Shown here piece after piece: positions 1 through 9,489 of a stretch of 64,000 nt of DNA. Each line of letters starts with the position of its first letter. The stretch's first letter is position 1. The notes under the pieces were generated by a model. The model did no database searches. It saw only the letters and a program-made list of their open reading frames with translations, and had not been told where the DNA came from. The translations under genes were made by a program, and so were the position numbers. The stretch is from Pseudomonas sp. L5B5 (GTDB taxonomy: Bacteria; Pseudomonadota; Gammaproteobacteria; Pseudomonadales; Pseudomonadaceae). Location: contig NZ_CP084742.1 of NCBI RefSeq assembly GCF_020520285.1, positions 3,038,001-3,102,000 on the forward strand, in the 5' to 3' direction.

Positions 1-1
1 C

Positions 2-1309
2 CGGATGATGCAGGAAGACGCACTGAAGGACTTCATCGGCGGCGACAACAAGATGGCCGAATGGGTGGTACGCCAGCACGGCATTCCCCAGGCGATCTTC
101 ATCGACGACGGCTACGTCAACCTCAAGGAGCTGGCGAGCAAGCTGCCCAAGCAGTACCTCAGCGAAACCGCGCCCGGGGTCTACCTGGCGCGCCTGCCCA
201 TCGTCGTCGGCCGCCACGGCATCCTGGAAATCGACCGGCAGACCAAGGAGTTGCGCCTGTCCCAGGAAGCCGGCTCGTTCCTGGTGAACGACGGCCAGCT
301 GTTCGTGCGCGACACCAAAGTCACCGGCTGGCGCGAGAAGGACAACGGCCCGGCGACCTTCCGCTCGGCCAAGGAGTTTCGTCCGTTCCTGCTGGCATGG
401 GGCGGCACCCAGACCTACATCGCCAACAGCACGATGGCCAGCTTCGGCTACGCCAACTCCAAGTCCTACGGAGTGAGCATTTCCCAGTACACGCCGAACA
501 TGGCCAAGGTCCTCAAGCGCTCCGAACCCACCGGCTGGATCATCGGCTCGACCTTCTCGGACATGTGGTACGGCTTCTACTGCTACGAGACCGAAGGTTT
601 CGTACTCAAGGGCAACACCTACAAGGACAACATCGTCTACGGCATCGACCCCCACGACCGTTCCCACGGCCTGATCATTGCCGACAACACCGTCTACGGC
701 ACCAAGAAGAAGCACGGCATCATCATTTCCCGGGAAGTGAACGACAGCTTCATCTTCAACAACCGCAGCTACGACAACCACCTCTCGGGGCTGGTGATCG
801 ACCGCAACAGCATCAACAACCTGATCGCCTACAACGAGATCTACCGCAACCACACCGACGGCATCACCCTCTACGAGAGTGCCGACAACCTGATCTACGG
901 CAACAAGGTGGTGAGCAACCGCCGCCACGGCATCCGCATTCGCAACAGCGTGAACATCCGCTTGTACGAAAACATCGCCATGGCCAACGGGCTGACCGGG
1001 GTCTACGGCCACATCAAGGACCTGTCCGACACCGACCGCGACATCAAGCTCGACCCGTTCGACGCCCAGGTCTCGCTGATCGTGGTCGGCGGCGAGCTGG
1101 CGGCCAACGGCAGCGGACCGATGTCCATCGACTCGCCCCTGAGCGTGGAGCTGTACCGGGTCTCCATGCTGGCGCCGACCAAGAGCAGCGGCATCAGCTT
1201 TTCCGGGGTCCTGGGCGACCGCCAGGATGAAATTCTCGACTTGCTGGTACGCCAGCGCAAAGCCGTATTGATCGACCCCGTCGAACGCCAGACCGAAATG
1301 CGGGATTGA
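2..1309 (+). CDS. algG: Mannuronan C5-epimerase AlgG (5'-truncated by window edge)
   Basis: C-terminal ~435 residues of AlgG, the periplasmic enzyme that epimerises D-mannuronate to L-guluronate in the polymer as it crosses the periplasm in the alginate secretion complex. Family members are about 530 residues, so roughly the first 100 lie left of the window. Seen directly: repeated short blocks typical of a right-handed beta-helix (GNTYKDN, NNRSYDN, YNEIYRN, GNKVVSN) and the catalytic DPHDRS motif encoded at 647-664. The TGA is followed 11 bases later by algX, the conserved alginate operon order. The operon promoter upstream of algD is outside the window. No frameshift is visible. Confidence 0.97.
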   Translation, partial: RMMQEDALKDFIGGDNKMAEWVVRQHGIPQAIFIDDGYVNLKELASKLPKQYLSETAPGVYLARLPIVVGRHGILEIDRQTKELRLSQEAGSFLVNDGQLFVRDTKVTGWREKDNGPATFRSAKEFRPFLLAWGGTQTYIANSTMASFGYANSKSYGVSISQYTPNMAKVLKRSEPTGWIIGSTFSDMWYGFYCYETEGFVLKGNTYKDNIVYGIDPHDRSHGLIIADNTVYGTKKKHGIIISREVNDSFIFNNRSYDNHLSGLVIDRNSINNLIAYNEIYRNHTDGITLYESADNLIYGNKVVSNRRHGIRIRNSVNIRLYENIAMANGLTGVYGHIKDLSDTDRDIKLDPFDAQVSLIVVGGELAANGSGPMSIDSPLSVELYRVSMLAPTKSSGISFSGVLGDRQDEILDLLVRQRKAVLIDPVERQTEMRD

Positions 1310-1320
1310 GGATGACTTTC

Positions 1321-2781
1321 ATGCACCCACACTGGATCAAACTCCTGGGCCTGTCGGCCCTGACCGCGGGCATTCTCGCCGCCAGCGCCGGCGCCCGCGC
1401 CGATCAGGCCGCCGGCCAGAACGCCGCGCCAAGCTTCAAGGCCGAGCCGTGCTGCAACCTTTGCCCGGCCGCCCACGACGCGAAGAACTACGTGACCCGT
1501 TATCAGCAGAACTTCACCACCCTGGTGCAGGCCCAGGGCGACTGGCTGTTCCGTACCCAGGAAGATTTGCGCACCGAGTTCAACACCACACCCGAAGGCT
1601 ACCGCCGCCTCAAGCAATTGCACGAAGCCTTCAAGAGCAAGGGCGTGGAGTTGGTGGTGGTCTATCAGCCAACCCGCGGCCTGGTGAATCGCAACAAACT
1701 CAACCCGGCCGAAAAAGCCCGCTTCGACTACGACAAGGCCCTGACCAACTACAAGGCCATGCTCGGGCGCTTCGCACAGATGGGCTACGTGGTGCCGGAC
1801 CTCTCGCCGCTGACCAACGAACAGCTGCCCGACACCCTGCCGGCCCACGATTTCTATTTCCGTGGCGACCAGCACTGGACCCCCTACGGCGCCCAGCGCA
1901 CGGCGCAGATCGTCGCCGGCAAGGTCAAGCAACTGCCAGCCTTCGCCGACATTCCACGGCGTGAATTCGAGACCCGCAAATCCGGGCGCATGGGCAAGAC
2001 CGGCACCTTGCACAACATGGCCGGCCAGCTGTGCGGCACCAGCTACGCCATCCAGTACATGGACCAGTTCACCACCGAGCCCAAGGGCGAGGCCGGCGAC
2101 GGCGACCTGTTCGGCGATTCTGGCAACCCGCAGATCACCCTGGTGGGCACCAGCCACAGTGGCAAGAACTACAACTTCGCCGGCTTCCTCGAAGAAGCCA
2201 TCGGTGCCGACATCCTCAACGTCGCCTTCCCCGGCGGCGGCCTGGAAGGCTCGATGCTGCAGTATCTGGGCAGCGACGAGTTCCAGAAGAGCCCGCCGAA
2301 GATCCTGATCTGGGAGTTCTCGCCGCTGTACCGCCTGGACCAGGAAACCATCTACCGGCAGATGATGGCCCTGCTGGACAACGGCTGTGAGGGCAAGGAC
2401 GCGCAGATGAGCGCCAGCACCACCCTCAAGCCCGGCAAGAACGAGCTGCTGGTCAACAGCAAGAACATGGACCTGCGCAACAGCGGCCATCAGGTCGACA
2501 TCCGCTTCGCCGACACCTCGGTGAAAACCCTGCAAGCCACCCTCTGGTACATGAACGGGCGCCACGAGGACATCAAGATCGACAAGCCGGAAACCTCCGA
2601 CACCGACGGACGCTTCGCCTTCGAACTGCGCACCGATGAAGACTGGGCCACGCAGAACCTGCTGGCAGTGGAAATCCAGGGCCCGGAAACGGGCACGGCC
2701 GGGCAGAAGGTCGAAGCGAAAATTTGCAAACGCAACGTATTCCCGAGCGCCGGGCAACGCACCGCGCAGATCGGGCAATGA
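1321..2781 (+). CDS. algX: Alginate O-acetyltransferase AlgX
   Basis: Periplasmic SGNH-like acetyltransferase that puts O-acetyl groups onto mannuronate residues and belongs to the secretion complex. Read from ATG 1321 it is 486 residues with a signal peptide ending near ASAGARA. The catalytic triad is visible: Asp183 and His185 in GDQHWTPYG and Ser278 in GTSHSGKNY, a constant +9 offset from the P. aeruginosa residues D174/H176/S269. The C-terminal ~120 residues fit the carbohydrate-binding module. ATG 1321 is chosen because GAGG at 1308-1311 sits 9 bases upstream; in-frame ATG 1312 and TTG 1306 are alternatives. The TGA overlaps the algL ATG (ATGA). Confidence 0.96.
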   Translation: MHPHWIKLLGLSALTAGILAASAGARADQAAGQNAAPSFKAEPCCNLCPAAHDAKNYVTRYQQNFTTLVQAQGDWLFRTQEDLRTEFNTTPEGYRRLKQLHEAFKSKGVELVVVYQPTRGLVNRNKLNPAEKARFDYDKALTNYKAMLGRFAQMGYVVPDLSPLTNEQLPDTLPAHDFYFRGDQHWTPYGAQRTAQIVAGKVKQLPAFADIPRREFETRKSGRMGKTGTLHNMAGQLCGTSYAIQYMDQFTTEPKGEAGDGDLFGDSGNPQITLVGTSHSGKNYNFAGFLEEAIGADILNVAFPGGGLEGSMLQYLGSDEFQKSPPKILIWEFSPLYRLDQETIYRQMMALLDNGCEGKDAQMSASTTLKPGKNELLVNSKNMDLRNSGHQVDIRFADTSVKTLQATLWYMNGRHEDIKIDKPETSDTDGRFAFELRTDEDWATQNLLAVEIQGPETGTAGQKVEAKICKRNVFPSAGQRTAQIGQ

Positions 2782-3914
2782 GGTTACCTATGCAAACCAG
2801 ACGCTTGAAACAGTTGTTGTTCCCCAGCCTGCTGGGCCTGGCCATGGTCACCGGCAGCGCCCAGGCTGCCGCGCCGCTGCGCCCGCCCCAGGGTTATTAC
2901 GCCCCGGTGGACAAGTTCAAGAGCGGCGACAGCAGCGAGGGCTGCGACGCCATGCCGGCGCCCTACACCGGCGCCCTGCAGTTTCGCAGCAAGTACGAAG
3001 GCTCGGACAAGGCCCGGGCCACGCTCAACGTGCAGTCCGAACAGGCCTTTCGCGACACCACCGCCGACATCACCAAGATCGAGCGTGGCACCAGCAAGCG
3101 GGTCATGCAGTTCATGCGCGATGGCCGCCCGGAACAGCTGGACTGCACCCTCGCCTGGCTCAGCGCCTGGGCCCAGGCCGACGCGCTGATGTCCAAGGAC
3201 TTCAACCACACCGGCAAGTCCATGCGCAAATGGGCCCTGGGCAGCATGGCCTCGGCCTACCTGCGGCTGAAGTTCTCCGATTCCCACCCCCTGGCCACCC
3301 ACCAGGAACAGGCGCAGAAGATCGAGACCTGGTTCAGCAAGATGGCCGACCAGGTGGTCAGCGACTGGGACAACCTGCCCCTGGACAAGATCAACAACCA
3401 CTCCTACTGGGCCGCCTGGTCGGTAATGGCCACCGCGGTGGCCACCAACCGCCGCGACCTGTTCGACTGGGCCGTGAAGGAATACAAGGTCGGCGCCAAC
3501 CAGGTCGACGCCGACGGCTTCTTGCCCAACGAGCTCAAGCGCCAGCAACGGGCCCTGGCCTACCACAACTACGCCCTGCCGCCGCTGGCGATGATCGCCA
3601 GCTTCGCCCAGGTCAACGGTGTGGACCTGGGCCAGGAAAACCACGGCGCCCTCAAGCGCCTGGGCGACCGGGTGCTGGCCGGGGTCAAGGACCCGGACAC
3701 CTTCGAGCGCAAGAACGGCAAGCAGCAGGACATGACCGACCTCAAGGTCGACTCGAAATTCGCCTGGCTGGAACCCTACTGCAGCCTCTACACCTGCGCC
3801 CCGGATGTGCTGGAGCGCAAGCACAAGATGCAGCCGTTCAAGACCTTCCGCCTGGGTGGCGACCTGACCAAGGTCTACGACCCGGCCTTCGAGAAGGGTA
3901 AGAAGGGCTCATAA
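2778..3914 (+). CDS. algL: Poly(beta-D-mannuronate) lyase AlgL
   Basis: Periplasmic alginate lyase (378 residues) that degrades stray polymer in the periplasm during alginate export. It has a Sec signal peptide (cleavage near GSAQA/AAPL) and the catalytic NNHSYW motif, with N207 and H208 by this start. A second conserved block, [15 protein letters not shown], carries further active-site residues of the alpha/alpha-toroid fold. The MRLPMQ start overlaps the algX stop (ATGA). ATG 2790 with GAGG at 2780-2783 is an equally plausible start 12 bases later. It is followed by a 222-bp gap before algI, unusually long for this operon. Confidence 0.96.
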   Translation: MRLPMQTRRLKQLLFPSLLGLAMVTGSAQAAAPLRPPQGYYAPVDKFKSGDSSEGCDAMPAPYTGALQFRSKYEGSDKARATLNVQSEQAFRDTTADITKIERGTSKRVMQFMRDGRPEQLDCTLAWLSAWAQADALMSKDFNHTGKSMRKWALGSMASAYLRLKFSDSHPLATHQEQAQKIETWFSKMADQVVSDWDNLPLDKINNHSYWAAWSVMATAVATNRRDLFDWAVKEYKVGANQVDADGFLPNELKRQQRALAYHNYALPPLAMIASFAQVNGVDLGQENHGALKRLGDRVLAGVKDPDTFERKNGKQQDMTDLKVDSKFAWLEPYCSLYTCAPDVLERKHKMQPFKTFRLGGDLTKVYDPAFEKGKKGS

Positions 3915-3917
3915 CCC

Positions 3918-4005
3918 GTAGGAGCGAGGCTTGCCCGCGATCAAGGCACCTCGGTCCAACCGCCGGTCCGCGTCATCGTTCATCGCGGGCAAGCCTCGCT
4001 CCTAC
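3918..4005. repeat. REP-type inverted repeat (GTAGGAGC family) inside the alginate operon
   Basis: Arms 3918-3941 and 3982-4005 are perfect 24-bp reverse complements beginning GTAGGAGCGAGGCTTGCC, separated by 40 bp. The same family recurs at 7599-7664 and 45892-45991. It lies between algL and algI, so it will be part of the operon mRNA as a long hairpin. Confidence 0.9.
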
Positions 4006-4079
4006 AGGGGACGTTGTGAGGGTCGATGCGCACGCCGGACGGCGCCGGTGAATGCAATACGCCTCCCATGGTTTTCCAC

Positions 4080-4096
4080 GGGGGGGTTTGGGGGGG
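4080..4096 (+). repeat. Two G7 tracts upstream of algI
   Basis: GGGGGGGTTTGGGGGGG, two runs of seven G separated by TTT, ending 40 bases before the algI ATG in the operon leader between algL and algI. A GC-rich stretch (CTGCGGCCCC) follows immediately. Such runs are prone to length change by slippage and can form G-quadruplex structure. No function is shown by the sequence. Confidence 0.85.
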
Positions 4097-4136
4097 CTGC
4101 GGCCCCTGACTATTGGTTAAACAAGGAGAGATCGGG

Positions 4137-5702
4137 ATGGTTTTCTCATCCAATGTGTTCCTGTTCCTGTTCCTGCCGATCTTTCTCGGCTTGTACTACC
4201 TGAGCGGGCAACGCTATCGCAACTTGCTGCTGCTGATCGCCAGCTACGTGTTCTATGCCTGGTGGCGCGTGGACTTCCTAGCGCTGTTCGCCGGGGTCAC
4301 CTTGTGGAACTACTGGATCGGCCTGAAGGTCGGCGCTGCCGGCGTCAGGACCAAGCCCGCCCAGCGCTGGCTGCTGCTGGGGGTAGCGGTGGACCTGTGC
4401 ATCCTCGGCTACTTCAAGTACGCCAACTTCGGCGTCGACAGCATCAACGCCATCATGACCTCCATGGGGCTTGAGCCGTTCATCCTGACCCACGTGCTGT
4501 TGCCGATCGGCATCTCGTTCTACATCTTCGAGTCCATCAGCTACATCATCGACGTCTACCGCGGCGACACCCCGGCCACCCGTAACCTGATCGACTTCGC
4601 GGCGTTCGTGGCGATCTTCCCGCACCTGATCGCCGGTCCCGTGCTGCGCTTTCGCGACCTGGCGGACCAGTTCAACAATCGCACCCACACCCTGGACAAG
4701 TTCTCCGAAGGCTGCACCCGCTTCATGCAGGGCTTCATCAAGAAAGTGTTCATCGCCGACACCCTGGCGGTGGTCGCCGACCATTGCTTCGCCTTGCAAA
4801 ACCCCACCACGGGCGACGCCTGGCTCGGCGCCCTGGCCTACACCGCGCAGCTGTACTTCGACTTCTCCGGCTACAGCGACATGGCCATCGGCCTGGGGTT
4901 GATGATGGGCTTTCGCTTCATGGAAAACTTCAAGCAGCCCTACATCAGCCAGTCGATCACCGAGTTCTGGCGGCGCTGGCACATCAGCCTCTCCACCTGG
5001 CTGCGCGACTACCTGTACATCACCCTGGGGGGCAACCGCAAAGGCACCCTGATCACCTACCGCAACTTGTTCTTGACCATGCTCCTGGGCGGCCTGTGGC
5101 ACGGCGCCAACTTCACCTACATCGTCTGGGGCGCGTGGCACGGCATGTGGCTGGCCATCGAAAAGGCCCTGGGCATCAACACCACCCCGCGCAGCCTGAA
5201 CCCTATCCGCTGGGCCCTGACCTTCCTGCTGGTGGTGATGGGCTGGGTGATCTTCCGCGCCGAGAACCTGCACGTGGCGGGCCGCATGTACGGCGCCATG
5301 TTCAGCTTCGGCGACTGGTCGCTGTCGGAACTCAATCGCGCCAGCCTCACTGGCCTGCAAGTGGCGACCCTGGTCGTGGCCTACATCACCCTGGCGTTCT
5401 TCGGCCTGCGTGACCTGTACCGCACCCCGGCGCCAGTCAAGGCCAAGCCTGGAGTCGACAGCGAAGCCGACGGCCCGGCCAGCGCCCAGCCCGGCCTGAT
5501 CAAGGCGGTGCCCGGGGACAACCCCGGCAGCATCCACCAACCAGGCTACATCGTCGGCACCGAAGCCCAGGTGCAGCCGGCCTACTGGACCGTCGACTGG
5601 TCGCGCTACGCCATGCGCGCCCTGGTGCTGCTGCTGTTCATTGCCTCGATTCTCAAACTCTCGGCGCAAAGCTTCTCGCCGTTCCTTTACTTCCAGTTCT
5701 GA
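4137..5702 (+). CDS. algI: Alginate O-acetylation membrane protein AlgI (MBOAT)
   Basis: Inner-membrane MBOAT-family protein (521 residues) that passes acetyl groups from a cytoplasmic donor to the periplasmic acetyltransferases AlgJ and AlgX. It is hydrophobic throughout and begins MVFSSNVFLFLFLP, nearly identical to the P. aeruginosa protein. The essential MBOAT histidine falls at His322 in GLWHGANF, the same number as in characterised AlgI; a second WHG occurs in GAWHGMW. ATG 4137 is chosen over an upstream in-frame start at 4113 because AAGGAG lies just before it. Residues ~435-475 form a variable polar loop. algJ starts 11 bases after the stop. Confidence 0.97.
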   Translation: MVFSSNVFLFLFLPIFLGLYYLSGQRYRNLLLLIASYVFYAWWRVDFLALFAGVTLWNYWIGLKVGAAGVRTKPAQRWLLLGVAVDLCILGYFKYANFGVDSINAIMTSMGLEPFILTHVLLPIGISFYIFESISYIIDVYRGDTPATRNLIDFAAFVAIFPHLIAGPVLRFRDLADQFNNRTHTLDKFSEGCTRFMQGFIKKVFIADTLAVVADHCFALQNPTTGDAWLGALAYTAQLYFDFSGYSDMAIGLGLMMGFRFMENFKQPYISQSITEFWRRWHISLSTWLRDYLYITLGGNRKGTLITYRNLFLTMLLGGLWHGANFTYIVWGAWHGMWLAIEKALGINTTPRSLNPIRWALTFLLVVMGWVIFRAENLHVAGRMYGAMFSFGDWSLSELNRASLTGLQVATLVVAYITLAFFGLRDLYRTPAPVKAKPGVDSEADGPASAQPGLIKAVPGDNPGSIHQPGYIVGTEAQVQPAYWTVDWSRYAMRALVLLLFIASILKLSAQSFSPFLYFQF

Positions 5703-5713
5703 GGGATCTGCCC

Positions 5714-6886
5714 ATGACCCGCTCATTACGTGTGTTCTACATCGCGCTGTTCCTGGTGACCCTGGCGGTCCTCGGGTTGTGGTCGGCGCGAAGCTTCTTC
5801 GGTTTCAGTACCAACAACGACGCCACCGTGCTCAACGGGCGCTGGACCAAGGCGGTGGAAACCCACTACGACGACCAGTTCCCGATCAAGCGCCTGGGCA
5901 CCAACCTGTGGGCTGCACTGGACTTCAAGCTGTTCAACGAAGGCCGCCCGGGGGTGGTGCTGGGCCGCGACCAGTGGCTGTACAGCGATGAAGAGTTCAA
6001 CCCGGTGGTCAACGAGGAACTCAACCTGCAGGGCAACTACGCCCTGGTGGAAGGCGTGCGCCAGACCTTGAAGGAGCACGGGGTGAAACTGGTGATGGCC
6101 ATCGTCCCGGCCAAGGTGCGCCTGTACCCGGAACACATGGACGCTGTGCGCCCGGCGCGCATCCACGCCAACCTCTACCAGGACTTCCACGCCCGGGTCG
6201 CCGCCGACAAGATCCTTGCCCCCGACCTGCTGGGGCCCCTGCAACAGGCCAAGCAACAGGGCCAGTCAGTGTTCCTGCGCACCGACACCCACTGGACCCC
6301 CGCCGGCGCCGAAGTCGTCGCCCGCCAACTGGCCCAGGCCATCGCCGCCAAGACCCCGCTCAGTGGCCAGCCGCAACGCTTCGTCACCGAAACCCAGGAG
6401 ACCGTCAAGCACCAGGGCGACCTGCGGCGCTTCCTGCCCCTGGACCCGCTGTTCGAGAACCTGATGCCGGCCGAAGAGCCGCTGCAAAAACGCGTCACCC
6501 ACGCCGCCGGGGAACAGACCGGTGCCGAAGACAACCTGTTCGCCGACCACGAAGTGCCGGTGACCCTGGTGGGCACCAGCTACAGCGCCAACCCGAACTG
6601 GAACTTTGTCGGAGCCCTGAAACAGGCCCTGCACAGCGACGTGCTGAGCTACGCCGAAGACGGCCACGGCCCGATCCTGCCGATGCTCAGCTACCTGAAG
6701 AGCGACGACTTCAAGAACAACCCGCCCCAGGTGCTGATCTGGGAATTCCCTGAACGCTATCTGCCCGTGAACAACGAAATCGGCGACGCCGACCCGCAGT
6801 GGGTCGCAGAACTCAAGCAAGCCGGTGCTCGCCAACAGACTGTTGCACTCAACAAATCCGAGACGCCCGATCGGGCGCAAAACTGA
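5714..6886 (+). CDS. algJ: Alginate O-acetyltransferase AlgJ
   Basis: Membrane-anchored periplasmic SGNH-like acetyltransferase (390 residues), paralogous to the AlgX N-terminal domain. Residues ~7-27 form an uncleaved signal anchor. The catalytic residues are visible: D191 and H193 in TDTHWTPAGA and Ser289 in VGTSYSANPNWNF. It is thought to relay acetyl groups between AlgI and the polymer or AlgX. It lies 11 bases after algI and 15 bases before algF, so co-transcription is expected. Confidence 0.96.
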   Translation: MTRSLRVFYIALFLVTLAVLGLWSARSFFGFSTNNDATVLNGRWTKAVETHYDDQFPIKRLGTNLWAALDFKLFNEGRPGVVLGRDQWLYSDEEFNPVVNEELNLQGNYALVEGVRQTLKEHGVKLVMAIVPAKVRLYPEHMDAVRPARIHANLYQDFHARVAADKILAPDLLGPLQQAKQQGQSVFLRTDTHWTPAGAEVVARQLAQAIAAKTPLSGQPQRFVTETQETVKHQGDLRRFLPLDPLFENLMPAEEPLQKRVTHAAGEQTGAEDNLFADHEVPVTLVGTSYSANPNWNFVGALKQALHSDVLSYAEDGHGPILPMLSYLKSDDFKNNPPQVLIWEFPERYLPVNNEIGDADPQWVAELKQAGARQQTVALNKSETPDRAQN

Positions 6887-6901
6887 AAAGAGGTAACACT
6901 C

Positions 6902-7570
6902 ATGACTTTCACTACTACTCCTCGCCGTCTCGCTGCCAAGTCCCTGAAGGCTGCCGTATTGGCCGCCGGCCTGGGCCTGCTCTCAGCCCCGGTATTCGCC
7001 GGTGGCGACGCCGCGCTGTACGGCCCCACCGCGCCCAAGGGCTCGACCTTCGTGCGCATCTACAACGCCAGCAACAGCGAAGTCAGCGCCACGGTGGGCA
7101 GCACCAACGTCAACGACGTCGCGCCCCTGGCCAGCAGCGACTTCAGCTTCATGCCCGGCGGCGACTACACCGCCAAGCTGGGCAGCCAGAGCGTGCCGGT
7201 GAAACTCGCCGCCGACCACTATTACACCCTGGTCAACAACGCCAGCGGCCAGCCGCAACTGATCGAAGAGCCGCCGTTCAAGAACAAGCAGAAATCCCTG
7301 GTGCGGGTGCAGAACCTCAGCGACCAGGCCCTGACGCTCAAGACCGCCGACGGCAAGACCGACGTGGTCAAGGCCGTGGCCGCCAAGGGCCGCGGCGAGC
7401 GCGAAATCAACCCGGTGAAGGTCAGCTTCGCCCTGTACGACGGCGAGAAAAAGGTCAGCGACCTCAAGCCCGTGGCCCTGGAGCGCGGCGAAGCGGCGGT
7501 GCTCTACGTCACCGGCAACGGCAGCAACCTGTCGCCGGTCTGGGTCAAGCGCCCAGTCTCCACTCGCTGA
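6902..7570 (+). CDS. algF: Alginate O-acetylation protein AlgF
   Basis: Periplasmic 222-residue protein required for alginate O-acetylation; it has no known catalytic motif and is regarded as a partner of AlgJ and AlgX. A Sec signal peptide runs to about residue 33 (LLSAPVFA/GGD). AAGAGG lies at the proper distance before ATG 6902. The mature protein has the beta-rich, Val/Lys-rich character expected of the family. A REP-type hairpin follows before algA. Confidence 0.94.
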   Translation: MTFTTTPRRLAAKSLKAAVLAAGLGLLSAPVFAGGDAALYGPTAPKGSTFVRIYNASNSEVSATVGSTNVNDVAPLASSDFSFMPGGDYTAKLGSQSVPVKLAADHYYTLVNNASGQPQLIEEPPFKNKQKSLVRVQNLSDQALTLKTADGKTDVVKAVAAKGRGEREINPVKVSFALYDGEKKVSDLKPVALERGEAAVLYVTGNGSNLSPVWVKRPVSTR

Positions 7571-7598
7571 CATGAATGCTCCGGCTTGACGCTCCCTT

Positions 7599-7664
7599 GT
7601 AGGAGCCAGGCTTGCCGGCGATATGGCCCTTGAGAACGCCATCGCCGGCAAGCCTGGCTCCTGC
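7599..7664. repeat. REP-type inverted repeat between algF and algA
   Basis: Arms 7599-7622 and 7641-7664 are reverse complements with one mismatch (GTAGGAGCCAGGCTTGCC...), separated by 18 bp. Same family as 3918-4005. It forms a compact hairpin in the operon mRNA just upstream of algA. Confidence 0.88.
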
Positions 7665-7763
7665 GAAGAATGGAGGGGCGATCCGGATGCGCGACAAAAA
7701 CAAGAGAGTGAAACGACAGAACGCAGTAGCTCTGACCCATACGATATTTGAAGGAGTAACAAC

Positions 7764-9215
7764 ATGATTCCGGTGATCTTGTCAGGTGGTAGCGGCTCAC
7801 GTCTTTGGCCGCTTTCGCGCAAGCAATTCCCCAAGCAGTTCCTCGCCCTGACCGGCGAACACACGCTGTTCCAGCAGACCCTGGAGCGCCTGGTGTTCGA
7901 AGGCATGGACACCCCCATCGTGGTCTGCAACAAGGACCATCGCTTCATCGTCAACGAGCAGCTGAGCAATCGCAGCCTCGAATCCCAGCGCATCCTCATG
8001 GAACCCTTCGGCCGCAACACCGCGCCCGCCGTGGCCCTGACCGCGATGATGCTGGTCAACGAAGGCCGCGACGAGCTGATGCTGGTGCTGCCGGCCGACC
8101 ACGTGCTGGACGACCAGAAAGCCCTGCAACGGGCCCTGGCCCTGGCCACCGTGGCCGCCGAGCGTGGCGAAATGGTGCTGTTCGGCGTCCCGGCGACCAA
8201 GCCGGAAACCGGCTACGGCTACATCAAGTCGACCAACGATGCCCTGCTCCCGGAGGGCGTCAGCCGGGTTTCGCACTTCGTCGAAAAGCCCGACGAAAAA
8301 CGCGCCACCGAGTTCGTCCAGGCCGGCGGCTACTTCTGGAACAGCGGCATGTTCCTGTTCCGTGCCAGCCGTTTCCTCGAGGAGCTGAAGAAACACGACC
8401 CGGACATCTACGACACCTGCCTCCTGACCCTGGAGCGCAGCCAGCAGGACCCGGACAACGTGATGATCGACGAAGCCACCTTCGCCTGCTGCCCGGACAA
8501 CTCCATCGACTACGCGGTGATGGAAAAGACCCAGCGCGCCTGCGTGGTCCCGCTGACCGCCGGCTGGAGCGACGTGGGATGCTGGTCGTCGCTGTGGGAC
8601 GTGCATGAAAAAGACGCCAACGGCAACGTCAGCAAGGGCGATGTGGTGATCCAGGACAGCAAGAACTGCATGATCCACGGCAACGGCAAGCTGGTGTCGG
8701 TGATCGGCCTGGAAAACATCGTCGTCGTCGAAACCAAGGACGCCATGATGATCGCCCACAAGGACAAGGTCCAAGGCGTGAAGCAGATGGTCAACACCCT
8801 CAACGAACAAGGCCGCAGCGAAACCCAGAACCACTGCGAGGTCTACCGTCCGTGGGGCTCCTACGACTCGGTGGACATGGGCGGGCGCTTCCAGGTCAAG
8901 CACATCTCGGTCAAGCCGGGGGCCTGCCTGTCGCTGCAGATGCACCACCACCGCGCCGAACACTGGATCGTGGTCAGCGGCACCGCCGAAGTCACCTGTG
9001 ACGAGAACGTGTTCCTGCTCACCGAGAACCAGTCCACCTACATCCCGATTGCCTCGGTGCACCGCCTGCGCAACCCCGGGAAGATTCCGCTGGAGATCAT
9101 CGAAGTGCAATCGGGCAGTTATTTGGGCGAAGACGACATCGAGCGCTTTGAGGATATCTACGGGCGCTCGACGCCGGTGGAGCGTGGCGTCTCGGTGAAG
9201 ACCATCGCTCAGTAA
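7764..9215 (+). CDS. algA: Bifunctional mannose-6-phosphate isomerase / mannose-1-phosphate guanylyltransferase AlgA
   Basis: Cytoplasmic type II PMI-GMP enzyme (483 residues) supplying GDP-mannose for alginate. The N-terminal nucleotidyltransferase has the signature GGSGSRLWPLSRKQFPKQFL at residues ~8-27 and FVEKP near residue 172. The C-terminal isomerase is a cupin with the zinc-site block QMHHHRAEHW near residue 392. AAGGAG lies before ATG 7764. It is the last gene of the operon and is followed by a rho-independent terminator. The 193-bp gap after algF raises the possibility of extra regulation of algA, but no clear promoter was identified. Confidence 0.97.
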   Translation: MIPVILSGGSGSRLWPLSRKQFPKQFLALTGEHTLFQQTLERLVFEGMDTPIVVCNKDHRFIVNEQLSNRSLESQRILMEPFGRNTAPAVALTAMMLVNEGRDELMLVLPADHVLDDQKALQRALALATVAAERGEMVLFGVPATKPETGYGYIKSTNDALLPEGVSRVSHFVEKPDEKRATEFVQAGGYFWNSGMFLFRASRFLEELKKHDPDIYDTCLLTLERSQQDPDNVMIDEATFACCPDNSIDYAVMEKTQRACVVPLTAGWSDVGCWSSLWDVHEKDANGNVSKGDVVIQDSKNCMIHGNGKLVSVIGLENIVVVETKDAMMIAHKDKVQGVKQMVNTLNEQGRSETQNHCEVYRPWGSYDSVDMGGRFQVKHISVKPGACLSLQMHHHRAEHWIVVSGTAEVTCDENVFLLTENQSTYIPIASVHRLRNPGKIPLEIIEVQSGSYLGEDDIERFEDIYGRSTPVERGVSVKTIAQ

Positions 9216-9227
9216 CAGCGGCGAGTT

Positions 9228-9281
9228 TCAAGCGGCAAGAGACGCAGCCGTAAGCTTCAAGCGGCAAGCTGCAAGTAGAAG
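9228..9281. repeat. Short direct repeats (TCAAGCGGCAAG) after algA
   Basis: TCAAGCGGCAAG occurs at 9228-9239 and again at 9257-9268, followed by the related GCTGCAAG. It is a small cluster of CAAGC-type repeats between the algA stop and its terminator, probably non-functional. Confidence 0.5.
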
Positions 9282-9310
9282 CAGGGAGTCGTTGTCAGCG
9301 AGTCCTTTCA

Positions 9311-9368
9311 CCCCCTTCCGGTCGCCTGCGTCCCCTATCCGCAGGCGGTTGGACAGGGGGATTTTTTT
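9311..9368 (+). terminator. Rho-independent terminator of the alginate operon
   Basis: Outer stem CCCCCT (9311-9316) with AGGGGG (9355-9360), inner stem GCCTGCG with CGCAGGC, followed by seven T (9362-9368). It lies about 100 bp after the algA stop and points the same way. Confidence 0.9.
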
Positions 9369-9374
9369 GCCTCT

Positions 9375-9485
9375 GTAGCCGCTGTCGAGCCTGGGCGAGG
9401 CTGCGCCAAGGGCCGCAGGACCTTCAACGCATCCAAGATCCAGGCGGCCGCTACGCGCCCGTGCGCAGCCTTCGGCAGCGGCTAC
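9375..9485. repeat. REP-type element (GTAGCCGCTG family)
   Basis: Starts GTAGCCGCTGTCGAGCC and ends with the imperfect reverse complement CTTCGGCAGCGGCTAC. Second REP family of the window, also at 22331-22455, 26970-27116 and 38735-38835. It fills the space between the alginate terminator and the convergent DUF3077 gene. Confidence 0.8.
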
Positions 9486-9489
9486 ACGA

